A stretch of DNA of 64,000 nt from Ctenosaura bakeri (Eukaryota; Chordata; Lepidosauria; Squamata; Iguanidae). The notes under the pieces are model-generated. The model made no database searches. It was not told the origin of the DNA and worked only from the letters and a program-made list of their open reading frames with translations. Shown one piece after another: positions 11,939 to 23,130 of this stretch; the first letter of the stretch is position 1; the number at the start of each line of letters is the position of its first letter. Location of the stretch: contig CAOLHI010000616.1 of NCBI GenBank assembly GCA_948474755.1, positions 124,001 through 188,000 on the forward strand, in the 5' to 3' direction. The position numbers and the translations under genes were made by a program.

Positions 11939-11952
11939 GTACTAAGAACTTC
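11939..11952. repeat. Target-site duplication of the L1 (right copy)
   Basis: GTACTAAGAACTTC, identical to 9676-9689. It marks the 5' side of the L1 insertion. Confidence 0.9.
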
Positions 11953-13895
11953 AGGAAAAGAGCCCTTTTGCAGTTGGATTTGATAGCTGGTAGTGACAGC
12001 ACTGGAGCCCAGGAACAATGAAAGGATGTCTGGCTGGTGTTCTTCTACTGCTGTGGCCAGATGTTGTAAAAAGTAACACATTTTATTTGTCATAAGCCTT
12101 TGTGGATGGCAGCCTCTTGCGCAAAGGCCTTCAAATTAGGCTCTGACAAGTATTATCCTAGTTTAAGATTTGTTTTACTTGGAACTTTCCCAAAGGTTAC
12201 TGTATACTAAAAACAAAATGATTGCTCTCCCATTTTTGAAAATATAACTTTTAGATGCTACTTAGAAAAAAAAATATCCTTCTCCTTAAAATGACTCAGA
12301 TCATTTAAGAATACATTTCAGGAAAGGCTACAGAAGCCTTCCACTGGCATCTTGCCTATCTGTTGCTTGTATTGCCCATGCCATTTATTGAGGATCAGTA
12401 ATGTATTTCTCATGCCAGTTGTTAATTTATTTCTTTATGAATAGCCTTCATATTGACAGACCTTTTAAATGGCACATAGCACACCATTCTGTTTTTCATA
12501 TGAGCATTTATTAAATGTCTATCATTCTTTTTCTCAACATAATGGTTAAAAACTAGCATCTTATTGGTCACTCCATTCATTTTCTTCACAAAATAAAGAG
12601 AGGGGGTACGCCAGTGCTAATACCAAGATCTCTCCTTCTCAGAGTTTGAGGAAAGCAACATGACGTATACTAATTAAAAAATGAACTTTCCTCAGATATG
12701 AGAATTAGGATTCTAGTGATTGACATCAAGGGCTTATACTTGATTTTTGTTTTTCATTGAGAACAATCTGTGTCTGTTTAAAAAAAAATTTTTTTTAACT
12801 TTTCAGAAAGCATAATACCAAAGGATTCAACACAACTTCTGGTTCTTTCTCCACTACACATTGAAACATACATCATGTTTTAAACATAAGGAATCCTTGA
12901 TGGTGTCAACTATGTTTGCAAATGCTAATTAGTTATCATCTGTTATTGGAAATAATAAGCTTGAATACAAAGGACCAAAATCTGAAAATTACCTTTTTAA
13001 TACCGTTTGATTCTTTTCCACCTGAGCAAAGATTTCACCAAAGGTTACTAAGCTGAAACAAACCAATTAAATATGTGTGAGTTTCCCATCAGTATAATTA
13101 ATTGTGTACAGTATGACCACTCTGTGACAACATGTAGAAATGATACATTCCCTTCATTTTATTTCAAATGCATTTGTTCTTCACAGTGACTTTAATATCT
13201 GACAAAAATAATTCAAATACCAGTCTCTCACAGGAAAACTCACAAAGCTTTTGGAATAAGTAGTAAACAGGAATGAAAAATCAGTTTAGTTGGATAAGCA
13301 GCTGAGTTTACTTTGAAGCAAAGTCTTCTTCATACCAAAAAGTGGTCAGGATAGATAACAACCCCAAATTTTACTAAGAATATCAAAGAGGAAACTGATA
13401 GCTATTATATCTTGTGTACACATTATGGGATACCTGCATTGTTGTGTGTCATTGATTCAGATTTATTGTCTTAGTGAGTACATATGCAGTTTTATTTATG
13501 ACCAGAACAATTTTTAATTGTGGTAGACTGATGAGGCAAATAGCATCATCCATAGCCATGCAGACTTATGCTGACTTAGAAGGAAAGAAAGGGGCTCTTT
13601 TCCTTTCCCACCATAATAAGGTTTTAATAACTTGGCTCCTATTGGTTGTAAGAAGAAGGACTTTTTTTCCTGCAGAAACTCCTGCTGAAATACATGAAAA
13701 ACAGAACTAGGCCACTCTCAGAGGAAAAGAGCAGTTTGGGATCTAATGCAAGCATGAGCAACTTCTTTTAAGCCAAGGACCACTTTGAATGTTTGGCAAA
13801 TGTTCAAGGGTGATATGCTAAAGAGCTTTGTGATATATTCTTCTTCCACTTCTCTCCTTACCCAAATTGTTTGCCTAGTTTAGATTGTGCCTGAC
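11953..13895. other. Unassigned DNA without recognised genes
   Basis: AT-rich, repeat-poor DNA. The segment at about 12350-12520 is free of repeat hallmarks and could hold conserved noncoding sequence. 13750-13830 faintly resembles a hAT-type remnant ('gagcaactt...aagccaagg'). No coding exon is recognised. Confidence 0.4.
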
Positions 13896-13946
13896 ATAGA
13901 ATCATGGAATTGGAAGAGATCGTAAGGGCCATCTAATCAAACACAT
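13896..13946 (+). repeat. CR1-like LINE 3' end fragment
   Basis: Carries the signature 'agaatcatggaattggaag' followed by 'gggccatctaatc', the block seen just upstream of CR1 3' ends in sauropsids. Only about 50 bp are present. Confidence 0.6.
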
Positions 13947-14089
13947 CAGAGGATGTAATAGATTCAGAAATCATCTTTGACTTGCCTCCACAATGCACAA
14001 AGAATGATGTATTTTTTTATCTCTGAACCTGCTACCCAATGGTGGCTCCACTCTTAGCAATAGTTCTCCATCCATATGGGCACCACAGA

Positions 14090-14474
14090 GACCCTTTCCG
14101 CACCTTACCGTTTTCTGGCGCTGGGGTGCGAGGATCGCATGAGCAGTCTCCAGCAAGAGGCTGTTGCATCCAGGGTCCTTCGGCTCTGCATGAGCTGCCT
14201 GCTCGCGCGAGAGCCCCACCTCTTCCTTCCGCAGGGGCAGGAAGCATGAGTAGCAAAGCTCCAGAGGCTGCGCGTGCCAGGTAAGTGTGCACGGGGCCCA
14301 GGAGCAATGGGCGATTGTGCACCATTTTCAATTCTAGCTGAAAATGAAAAAAAATCAGTGCCTGCCAGCCCCTGGAGCATCACGCGATTGTGAGTGCATC
14401 GTGCAGATCGCTCCTCACAATCATGCGATGCTCCAGGCCCTCTTTCACTTGGAAAATGCTGTGCGAAAAGGGCC
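14090..14474 (+). mobile_element. GC-rich MITE, family A, copy 3
   Basis: A 385-bp element starts GACCCTTTCCGCAC and ends GTGCGAAAAGGGCC. The right third holds the hairpin typical of the family (arms around 14380-14395 and 14415-14430). CAG|GTAAGT lies at 14278-14286. The adjoining triplets AGA and AAT do not match, so either the duplication decayed or an end is slightly off. The overlapping open frames on both strands are artefacts of the GC-rich inverted repeats. Confidence 0.82.
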
Positions 14475-15202
14475 AATGTTTTATATCTGACGGATGATGC
14501 TCCATCACAACAGGCTTGCAAAGAGCAATTTTTGTGGCATCTTAACTCCCTCAGGTGATCAAGAATATGGAGCTAGGATTGCTCTGCTATTATTTAGCCA
14601 TTTCTTTTTAGTAAATAGAGTCTCCTAGAATCTTGAAGGTGCTTCTTTCCACAATCCTTTTGGGTCAATGCACATTTGTATTAAGCCTTTGAATTCTACT
14701 TTAAGGCAATGTCCACACTGTTATTTGTACTGTGCTTTTATCTAGGCTAAAACGTATGTGATCAAAGAGCTCCATCATAATCCAGAAGACCCCCTGCTCC
14801 TTGTTTTTCAGTTCATTCTAATGCAGTTACCAAAATCTCTTTCAGTATGACAGTGTAAATTCAGATAGGGAGGGAAATGTATTTGTGGTATTTAGTACTT
14901 CAAGGAAAATTGTAATATATCTCTGGAAAGTAAAAGGTCCATGGACAAAACCATGCATATAGGATCAAAAGAATTATGTGTTGTTTGTTTGTTTAACAAA
15001 ATTAGGATGGAAGTGTGTGCGCGTGAGACAGAGAGAGAAAAAACATGTTTAGAATATTATGGAAATTCAACTTCCTGTTTACTTTATTCTCTAGTCCCAT
15101 CAGAGTGGCACAGTGGCTTTTATGCAGTAGATGTCTTCCACAGACAGGGCCTAGAGATACAAAGATTTCTATGATATCCCAATCCACCTTTATGAGAACT
15201 AT
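14475..15202. other. Unassigned DNA
   Basis: No recognised gene. A piece near 14706-14740 ('ggcaatgtccacactgttat') looks like a family B MITE terminus, but no matching end was found. Confidence 0.35.
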
Positions 15203-15678
15203 GGCCCTTTCCACACGCGGGTGAAGAAACGGCCGGAAACACGCTGAAATGGAGCTTACCTTAAACCAGGTAAGTCCGTCGCCAGTGGAGCAGCGCATTT
15301 TCACTACTCCACACTCATCGGCGTCCTGAGGCATCCTGCAGTGTCCAAAATGGTGGCTTACAACTGGTGGAGGCTCTCCACCAACCAGCCGGAGGCTCTC
15401 CACCAACCAGGCTCACCAGCCGGAAATCCCGCCCCCGGCAGACCTGCAGGCACGCCCTTGCGCACGCCTGCAAATCCACACCGGGCGCTGCGACGCGGCT
15501 AAAAACCACATAAAAAGTGGTTTTTAAAAAGCACGCAGCGCTGCCACTTCTGGGCGCCCTAGCGTGGATTGGGGTGTGGAATTACTCTAAAGTAATCCGC
15601 CCCAATCCACTTTACGGTGTAGACAACCTCCCATGGAGGTCTCACTACCATGTGTTACTTCCCTGTGTGGAAAGGGCC
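15203..15678. mobile_element. GC-rich MITE, family C (same termini, different interior)
   Basis: A 476-bp element starts GGCCCTTTCCACAC and ends GTGTGGAAAGGGCC, giving a perfect 14-bp inverted repeat. The flanks are TAT and TAA, a near match for a 3-bp duplication. The interior does not match family A but also holds CAG|GTAAGT (15267-15275), and AAG|GTAAGC on the other strand beside it. There is a direct 22-bp duplication at 15369-15410 and an inner inverted repeat in the right part ('gtggattgggg' at 15562 against 'ccccaatccac' at 15600). No transposase frame. Confidence 0.82.
15369..15410. repeat. 22-bp tandem duplication inside the family C MITE
   Basis: GGAGGCTCTCCACCAACCAG occurs at 15369-15388 and again at 15391-15410. 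The two are identical, so the duplication is recent relative to the element. Confidence 0.9.
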
Positions 15679-16889
15679 TAACTGTAATTTCACAAAAATA
15701 TGCAAGCTTTTGAGTTCTTCAGAACTTTTCATCATGCTAGATGGTTAGAAAAAAACAATTTGGATGCGAGGGAAAAATCACTAAAGTCTAATAAATTTGG
15801 CTACATATTTTTTTAGTGAGATGTATAATTAAATTCTTTTACAAAGGGAGATTGTAGGTTTCACGAGCCACTGGTAAGTATGCCATTACCATGTGACATC
15901 TAGCTGAAATGATGTTCTCCTGCAATGTCTTTGGTAGCACACTGCAGGAATACAAAGAAAGCCTACTGTTACACTGGGATACAATCCTAGTCTTTGCAGT
16001 CATATGTAGTCATATGCAAATTGTCCCATGGTCCACACTACTAGATATTATATGTTCTTTTTAGATCCAGATGAGTTTTCAAGATCTTGGCAGGGTACCA
16101 GTGTTTCCTCTCCCCAAGACCCAAGTCAAAGGAAAACTCCCATAGGTATGGGTTATGTACCCTGCTAGTGTTGGCTTTGTAGAAGCTTCAGGATGAAACT
16201 GGTTCCCCCTTGTCTTTCCTTTGTGTGAGAGAAGGAAAATTCCTGGTCTAAGAGATAGACTTCCTTATCAGCATCTTATTTCATAGTAGCTGCATCTCTA
16301 TTTACGCTTGTGATTAAGGACACTTTACAATGTACCTGAAACTCAAGCAGTGAAGCTATGAAATGGTTAAATGTTTCAAGCAAGTTAGCATATATCTGTA
16401 TGGTAATATTATTAAAAATGTGTATGGGTGGATTAGAAGGCCAGTTACTAAAAAATTTTTGCCAATCTTCTGCAAGGACAGTTTGTAACAATTTTGCACA
16501 ATGCTGGCATAAATTGGTAATTTGTACTTTGTCAAAAAGTCACAAGAAGATACATGTGGAAGAAACGGAGTAGTTCTTTGCAGGAAATTTTTTTGTGAAT
16601 CTTTTTGCTTCACATTTGTAGATTCAGATGAACTCGAAAATGCTACTGCTTGGTCTCCAACCCTGAACTTAATTTTTGTGTAGGTTAGTGTCAGTGGGAA
16701 TTCACAGCAGGTTGTGAATACTTTGTAGCTATAAAAGCTAATACAACAATGTCAGTAGAAAAGAATCTGAGGAAAAGAAAGCAAAAGAAAATGAATCTAT
16801 TTCTTTCCCGACCCTAGAACAAAGATGTTCCTGAAGTGATATTTACATTCAAATGAATTTAGGAGTGTAAAACGTTTTAGCTCCCATCA
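15679..16889. other. Unassigned DNA
   Basis: No gene or repeat recognised. Overlapping open frames at 16276-16613 lie on both strands and look like chance. Confidence 0.4.
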
Positions 16890-17125
16890 GGACAATTGGC
16901 CCATAAGGGCTCATCCATGTTAAGTATTCCATTTCTTTAGAATGGCATCTAATTGTTTCTTGAATGATCCTTGTGTTTTGCCTAAGCAATAGTGCCTGAT
17001 AGGCTATTCCATATGTTTATTATGGTCTAAGTAGAACGAAAAATCCTACTAACATCTGCTGTGCGTTAGCTGCTTTTTAATTTCCATTTATGTCTCTTGA
17101 AATTCATGCTAAACAGGAAGCGGCA
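16890..17125 (+). repeat. CR1-type LINE 3' UTR remnant
   Basis: The order of blocks matches CR1 3' regions: 'atctaattgtttcttgaatg', 'ctattccatatgtttattat', then 'tttttaatttccatttatgt' followed by a CTTG-type block. There is no coding part. Confidence 0.6.
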
Positions 17126-17208
17126 ATATACTATCACCCAAGCTCAACACCCAGTTAAATTCAGAGAGGTGAATTCAAGCCATATCAGTACCACTTAATT
17201 CTAGTGGA

Positions 17209-17396
17209 TTTGTTGTTGCTGTTGTGTCCCTTCAGGTCATTTCTGGCTTATAGCAACCCTAAGGTGAATCTATCACAGGGTTTTCTGGAGATGAGAATGT
17301 GAGATGCAACCAAGGTCACCCAGTGAATTTCCATGGCCAAGTGGGGAACTGAACTGTGGTCTCTAGGGTCTGTAGTCTGATGCTCAAACCATATAT
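17209..17396 (-). mobile_element. Sauria-type SINE, minus
   Basis: Plus-strand reading begins with TTGTTGTTGC (the reverse of the CAACAA tail), the BovB-like tail 'ccttcaggtcatttctggc', the body, and then the reverse complement of the tRNA-like head ('ctgtggtctctaggg', 'gctcaaaccatat'). The middle is shortened. Confidence 0.85.
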
Positions 17397-17504
17397 TAGT
17401 TTAAATCCAAGGATTTCAATATTTGTGGAAGGGTTCCCATGATAATTTCTTCTGCCTTTGATAATCAAATCATCTCAGTCCAGTTTATGCTGATTTTCTA
17501 AAAT

Positions 17505-17600
17505 TATCATTCGGATGCCATTCAGATGTTGTTGAGCTATAGTTTCCGTCATCCTTTACTTGTGAGTATGCTGGCTAAGTCTCAGGGGTTTTGCAGTCAA
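17505..17600. repeat. hAT-type MITE fragment
   Basis: Contains 'cagatgttgttgagctatag' followed by 'tccgtcatcc...atgctggct', one arm of the palindromic 'gatgttgttggactacaac' repeat also seen at 47.1-47.3 kb and 62.9 kb. The second arm and the termini are missing. Confidence 0.5.
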
Positions 17601-18176
17601 TAGCACATCTGTTTATGAGTTGGTTCCCAACATATTCCTCATCCCTGAATTAGGTCTACCTAGAGGTGCATGAAATTACTTAAGACTACTCTGGCCTTGG
17701 GCTTTGTGATTCCATGGGGGTATGTCCTCCTAGGTTGGGAAAGTTTGGATTGGACTGGAATCAGCTCTTCCTCATTCCACCCCATTTTGGCTAATATGCC
17801 AGCTAAGATCAGTTAGCAGAGCTATTATCCCAGCAATTTACCCTGCCAGTTTAGCTGGCACAAGAAAATTCTGCCTATTCCTAATTACCAACACATGCCA
17901 TATCTTTGAGTTAGGTTTACATTATTAAGCAGGAACACCCAAACAATCTATAATGCTAGAAAAAAAGTTGCTAATTTTCACCACTGCCCACATATTACAT
18001 GGCATCCTTAGCTTAGATCACCTGCAAGCAGAGATCTGGCATCCCTGTATTGAATTTGTGTTCCTTTTTTGTCCACATATACAGAAGACATTCTATCCCA
18101 TATCCATGACAGGTCAAAAATACTTTATATATGCCCACAGTGAGAACTGGTGCACTGTTCTCTCAATTAGGTCTAA
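17601..18176. other. Unassigned DNA
   Basis: No recognised element. The open frame starting at 17953 runs into the adjacent MITE and is not a gene. Confidence 0.4.
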
Positions 18177-18608
18177 GGCCCTTTTCGCACATTACCCATT
18201 CACACTGCTGGGCAGGGGTTCTTGCGCAAGAACCCTTGGAAGGAATGCTGCCACTTCCCTGCTGCTTCCCTGCTGCTTGGCCTCCGTAGCTCCTTCCTGG
18301 TCATGCGAGTGCCCCGCCTCTTTCTTTCGCAGTGTAGCCTGGGACCTTTCCCAGCCTGCACTGCCCAGGAAGCACAACTGGCCCAGCTCCTGACACACCG
18401 CACACCAAGTAAGTGCACGTGGGGCGCCGGGCTGATGAGTGAGCATGGAGCATTTTCGGCTTGAAGCCAAAAATGAAAAAATCCGTGTGAGCTCTGCATC
18501 CGGCCCTTGAGCGTCGTGTAAATGTGAGTGCGTCATGCAGGCCGCTCCTCACATGTACGCAACGCTCAAGGGGCCCTTTCGCTTAAGAAATGCAGTGCGA
18601 AAAGGGCC
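18177..18608 (+). mobile_element. GC-rich MITE, family A, copy 4, TAA target duplication
   Basis: A 432-bp element with perfect termini GGCCCTTTTCGCAC and GTGCGAAAAGGGCC, flanked by TAA at 18174-18176 and 18609-18611. A subterminal hairpin lies on the right. A small palindrome ('ttttcggcttgaagccaaaa') sits near 18451. The donor-like motif is CAA|GTAAGT (GT at 18409-18410). This copy and the ones at 30661 and 35224 define the family. Confidence 0.92.
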
Positions 18609-18721
18609 TAAGATGTAAAGGACAGAATAATCTAATCTTTACTATTATATAACAATGCTGCATGAGTGTAATTCATATTTTGGTGAACTAAGAGTGTAGT
18701 TATTGTGTAATAAGTGCATAA

Positions 18722-18968
18722 CTGTGTGTGTGTGTGTGCAGGTGTGTGTATGCGCATGCCTTCCAGTCCCCTGCCAACTTGTGGTGCACCATGAATTTCA
18801 TAGTTTTCTTGGCAAGGAATATGCAGAGGTGGTTTTGCCTATTCCTTCCTCTGAAATATAGCCTACAGCACCTTGTATTTGCTAGCAATCTCCCATCCAA
18901 GTATTAAGCAGGTTTGACCTGTCTAGCTTCAGAGATCAGACAGGATCTGGTGCCCTTAGGGTACATAG
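18722..18968 (-). mobile_element. 5S-rRNA-derived SINE, minus
   Basis: From left to right on the plus strand: a TG-rich tail, a BovB-like 'ccttccagtcccctgccaac' tail, 'ttctttggcaagg'-type body, and a 5S-like head in reverse complement ('tctcccatccaagtattaag', 'agcttcagagatcagacagg'), which matches the internal promoter part of vertebrate 5S rRNA. It is a retroposon, not a functional 5S gene: length and 3' part differ from 5S rRNA. Confidence 0.88.
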
Positions 18969-18969
18969 G

Positions 18970-19201
18970 CCTTTTGTTGTTCCTATTGTATGTCTTCAAG
19001 TTGTTTCCAACATACAGTGACTCTAAGGTGAACCTATTGTGGGATTTTCTTGACAAGTTTTGTTCAGAGGAGATTTGTTATTGCCTTCCCTGGAAGCTAA
19101 GAGAGTGTGGCTTGCCCATGATCACCTAGTGGGATTACATGGCTGGGTAGGGATTCAAACCCTGGTCTCCAGAGTTGTATTCCACTACATCATACTGACT
19201 C
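18970..19201 (-). mobile_element. Sauria-type SINE, minus, next to the 5S SINE
   Basis: Nearly complete copy: tail 'cttcaagttgtttccaac', body with 'ttgttcagaggag' and 'gagagtgtggcttgccc', then 'gggattcaaaccctggtctcc' (the reverse of a tRNA B box and flank) and 'ctactgactc'. It lies directly beside the 5S SINE in the same direction. Confidence 0.9.
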
Positions 19202-20297
19202 ATTTAGGCCCTTACTGTGTAGTTAAAAGGTTTATAGTTGTCCATAAGTCAGTGATCATGTGGGAGCTGTAGCAGAAACTTAGGCAATACATCTGGGAAA
19301 TACTAATTAATCTTCTGCATATCAGTGAATACTTGTCATTCCATGAAGGAGTTTGAAATCAACAAAATTCTGCAATATCATGATTCTTGAAACATACACA
19401 CATATCTATGTGTGCTTGCTATCATACAAAGGCCAATTCAGTTAGGATGCTCTGGCGAAAGAAGGAAGGAAGAAGGAAGGAAGGACAAAAATGGAAATCT
19501 ATGTTTTAATAGCTTCCCTGTAATACAGATTTGCATCGGTTTTCATAGTGAATATCCATTTATCTGAGATCATTTATAAGTTCAGCTTGAAAGGTGAAGA
19601 TGCTCTATAGCAGCATTCAGCTGATTTGGTTCATCTAGTTTCTTTTTCAGCAGCGCTCATTTGCAATGTGAGAACAAGACTTAATCCCTTTGACTAACTT
19701 TAGAATAAGAGACCTGTGAGAATGAAAATGGAACAATAGCTTTAAGCATGTTTTATTTTCATAATGGTTAAAATTGTATGTGATGCTGGCAACATGATTA
19801 ATAATCACCTTGTTTTTAAAAAGCTAGGGCAATTCCAAACTAGGCTGTTACACTGGCACCACTTTGCTATGTAGGCTGGTTTTTCATGCATCCTTCACAT
19901 GATATTGGGATCAGTTCTTTTGAAGGGAGATATTAAGCTAGTTTTGTTGCATTGCTTTGTGTGATAAAAGAAAAATGTTGATTTTTGCCCTCCTTTTAAA
20001 GTTGCTATGAGTTAAACATACAGTGAAAACACATTGCCTTTGATGTTGGAAGTAGAGCTTCAATGTGAGGGGTACTTTTTTGACCATGTCCCCACCCCTA
20101 ATTCTACTGGGAAAGGAAAGGGGAAGAGCTGGTATCAATGGCAGCAGGACAAGACCCATATTTGTTTTAAAATGGAGACAGAAAGAGAAGGAGTTCTTTG
20201 TTATTAATACAAACTGCCCTGCTCAGCAATTACCATGAAAACCCTATGATGAGACAATCCTAAAAGAGGGAAATTAGAAACTGCTAATATTATATCT
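19202..20297. other. Unassigned DNA
   Basis: Contains a short GAAG-rich stretch at about 19454-19485. No gene recognised. Confidence 0.4.
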
Positions 20298-20522
20298 GAG
20301 TGGAGTATTGGTTTGAGCTCTGGACTGAGACTCTGGAAACTGTGTTTCAAACCCCTGCTCAGCCAAGGAACCCATAGGTGACCTTGGGCAACTCATGTTC
20401 TCTCAGCCTCAGACGGAGGCAAAGGCAAACTCCTCTCTGAACAAATCTTATCAAGATTACCTCATGATAGATTCACCTTAAGGTTGCCATATGTTAGAAG
20501 CAACTTGGAAAACACACAACAG
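20298..20522 (+). mobile_element. Sauria-type SINE
   Basis: Head with 'gagctctggactgagactct' and 'gtttcaaacccctgctcagc' (B-box-like), body 'tgaccttgggcaactcatg', 'ctcagcctcag' and 'caaatcttatcaag', and tail 'gccatatgttagaagcaac' ending in ACACACAAC. About 225 bp, close to full length. Confidence 0.9.
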
Positions 20523-20985
20523 TGTTAGATCTGAGCAGGGACAAAACTACAGCTCTAAGAACTAACCGAAGCAAGCTTAAATCATAAAGAGGGCAGATGA
20601 TAGGCCCCATCTGGCCAATATTTTCATAAACAGCAATGGATCTCTCTGGAGACCCTGCTGATACGTTAGAGGAGAATGGGAAAGAATTGTCTTTTTTCCA
20701 TCCTGACAGCTACATCTTATCCTGCTGTGTAACAGTGTACTTATCAAAATGGCAAAAATGTATAGAAAATCCATTGCAGTTCTGATTGCATGAATATTTT
20801 GGGAAAATAATGGTTTGTCAGTGTTAGGACTTCTTGGTCAGGAAGAGTCCATATTCATCAGATTTGTGCAAATGTGTGGGGTTGGACATCGGTACAACCA
20901 CACACTGAAAGGTAATTTAAGCTTCTCAGCTGTGATCGGCAAAACTAATCCCTGTACCGCAAATTATCATTTTTAGCCACCAATA
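20523..20985. other. Unassigned DNA
   Basis: Nothing recognised. Confidence 0.4.
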
Positions 20986-21165
20986 AATAAATAAATATGT
21001 ATGTATGTATCCATCCATATCCTGCCTTTTTTCCCAGGGAAGGACCTAAGATGTCTCACAATATGGATTGAAATATAGTCTAGCTAATATAAAACAGAAC
21101 TGAGTTCAAAAAGGCATTTATAAAACATGTAAAACATAACATATGAGAAAAAAGGACAGCAGCTG
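20986..21165 (-). repeat. LINE 3' tail (L2/CR1-like), minus
   Basis: Starts with an (ATAA)n/(TATG)n run, then 'tatcctgccttttttcccag' and 'aatataaaacag'. This is the reverse of the 'gggatataaataaata' 3' end common to these LINEs. Confidence 0.5.
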
Positions 21166-21210
21166 TCCACATTAAAAATCTTCTGCAACAACCAATTAAT
21201 GGCTTAAAGT

Positions 21211-21501
21211 GGGGGGTGGGCAAAGTGTGGCCCATGGGCCACATCTGGCCCTTGGCATCCTGAAGACCCCTAGAAGGCCCCCAAAGTCCTAGTTTTATTT
21301 TTGCATGATGTTTTGACCCCCAAACTGCCTCAAATGTGTCTAAAGCACACTAGTTTGCTTTCCTTGCCCTTCCAACCCCACCCCACAAAAAAAAAAAATC
21401 AAAAATTGCCCCAAAATTCACAAAAGTACACCTGATTAGCCCACTGAGCACTCACAGAGTGGAAAAATGGCTCCCACTCCATGCACGGTTGCCCACCTCT
21501 G
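21211..21501. mobile_element. hAT-like non-autonomous element
   Basis: The left end reads GGGGGGTGGGCAAAG and the right end, in reverse complement, CAGAGGTGGGCAACC. This is the CAGGGGTGGGCAA-type terminus of hAT elements and is also present at 47323. The interior has 'gtggcccatgggccacatc'. The 8-bp flanks match only in part, so the ends are provisional. Confidence 0.5.
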
Positions 21502-21951
21502 ACTAAAACCCTTGCTACTTTTTTAAAAAAAAACTCTCTGCTTGCCAGTAGAAGGAGAGCAAAGAGGCTGCCAGTTTGGCCTCCCATGGGAGAGAGTTTC
21601 ACAATACGGAAGCAGAGACTCAGAAGGCTCTCTCTCCTATTGCCTCATCAAATCTACCAGTGATATTGGTGGGATGGAGAGAAAGCCTTTCCCTGAAGCT
21701 TCCCAAACTTGGGCTGGTTTATACTGGATTCAGAAAGGAATGTCTTATATAGAGCATTAGGAAGACACCACCCAATTTATTAGTATTCCACAATGCTAGT
21801 TGTTGTGCATGGGATTGATTTTCCTGGCTTAATGGATGGAGAAACAAGGTTCCCCCTCTACATGTTTCAATGTTAATCATTATTTCTCTATCACCTAAAT
21901 AAAAAGAGAAAAAATATAGTTGTTAATCATGTCCTTAGTTTCGTATGTAGT
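21502..21951. other. Unassigned DNA
   Basis: No gene recognised. Confidence 0.4.
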
Positions 21952-22466
21952 GACAGTTCCACCACCATCACAAGCATGGTAGGTGGAGACACACAGAGGG
22001 CCTTCTCTGTGGCTGCTTCACACACCTGTGTGGAGACACACAGAGGGCCTTCTCTGTGGCTGCTTCTAGAAATCTGGAACTCTCTTCCCAGGCCCCCTCT
22101 TAGTTGTCCTTCCAGCAGCAAGCTAACACTTTTTTATTCAGACTGGCTTGTAAAACAGGAGTTTTTTAAAAGAATGGATAGGAGGTGCCATATTGTTTTA
22201 ACTGTTGTTTTTAAGAGGTTTATCTCTTCAAACGATACTATTTTTTTTTACTGAGGCATAATTGCTTTAATACTGTAAATATTTTAATTCAATTTTAATA
22301 TTCACTTTTTGTATGATTTTAATTGTGTTACTCTTTTAAATTGTAAGTTGCTTGAGTCCAAATTTTTTGGATAAAACTGAGATATAAATAGATACAATAT
22401 CATCATCATTGTTGTCATCATCATCATCAACATCATCATCAACATCATCATCATCTTCACCATCAT
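21952..22466 (+). mobile_element. L2-type LINE 3' end with (ATC)n tail
   Basis: Has the 'gagggccttctctgtggctg' block, 'ctggaactctcttcccagg', a T-rich 3' UTR with 'ttttattcagactggcttg', and 'aaaactgagatataaatag' followed by an ATC-rich microsatellite. The order parallels 1788-2236 and 44400-44816. The first block is duplicated in tandem: 'gtggagacacacagaggg' occurs at 21982 and again at 22030. 5'-truncated, with no coding part. Confidence 0.75.
22385..22466. repeat. (ATC)n microsatellite at the L2 3' end
   Basis: Interrupted ATC/AAC trinucleotides. Their position right after the LINE 3' end shows they come from the LINE tail. The ORF with poly-Met on the other strand is only this repeat. Confidence 0.85.
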
Positions 22467-22605
22467 CCTGCACCAGGGACAGAAATTTTCTGACCTGCAG
22501 GCCAACAATTCACAGACCTTCCCCACTAAAAGCACTAACTTCTTCCTCTATTTTCTTTTATCTGTAATCAGAAGTAGGTGAGGTATTTGTATTTATAACT
22601 GAGGT

Positions 22606-22795
22606 GTGATTTGCAAACAAGAAAGTTGTTGTATGGATCTGAGCTGTGGTTTGTCAGCAGGAAACCAGCTGGGTGGGATTGATCTGTGCCGTTGCAAACA
22701 GGAAAAAGGCTCCATGGAGCTGAGCTGTCCTTTACCATCAGGACAGCTGGAACATTCAGTTGAACTGTGCTTTGAAGAGAGAAAGCCTCTGCCTT
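22606..22795. repeat. Degenerate minisatellite, period about 40 bp
   Basis: Four and a half head-to-tail units start at about 22607, 22647, 22687, 22728 and 22768. Each begins TGTG/TGTC-NTTTG- or similar, followed by a 'caaacaggaaa'-type block and ending 'ctgagc/ttgatc/ttgaac'. Units are strongly diverged. A 67-codon frame runs through it and therefore shows a periodic peptide (LSC...LCRC...LSCP). I see no reason to call it a gene. Confidence 0.65.
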
Positions 22796-23130
22796 GTCAC
22801 TTACGTTAAAGAGATGGGCATAAAATTATTTTGTATTTTGTATGCTTGGTGGGGAAATTGACAGCACTGGGAAGAATTACACTTGGGCCTGTCCAGCTTG
22901 ATTTGTCCTGCCTCTGTTGTTAGCCCCTTCCTATGATCTTAGCTGCATACACTGGTGTAACATAAAGCCCCTTCCAAAGCAGTATTCACTCCATGGGCTG
23001 AGAAACATTCCCCAGCAGTACCTTAAATCATAGGGATAAAGACACACTGATAGCTGCCTACTTTTGAATTAGATATTCATGTTTTACCAACAGTATATTA
23101 TACAGTACAAATATACCCTGCCTAAATACC
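22796..23130. other. Unassigned DNA
   Basis: Nothing recognised. Confidence 0.4.

Noticed and set aside
17300..17396. Possible tRNA genes, from A/B-box-like stretches here and in other SINEs
   Set aside because: No cloverleaf can be folded, and each stretch is the head of a Sauria SINE with a shared body and tail.
18842..18968. Possible 5S rRNA gene on the minus strand
   Set aside because: Only part of 5S is matched, with many changes, and it continues into a SINE body and BovB-like tail. It is a 5S-derived SINE.
22302..22535. Methionine-rich peptide on the minus strand
   Set aside because: Translation of the ATC/GAT microsatellite at the L2 3' end.
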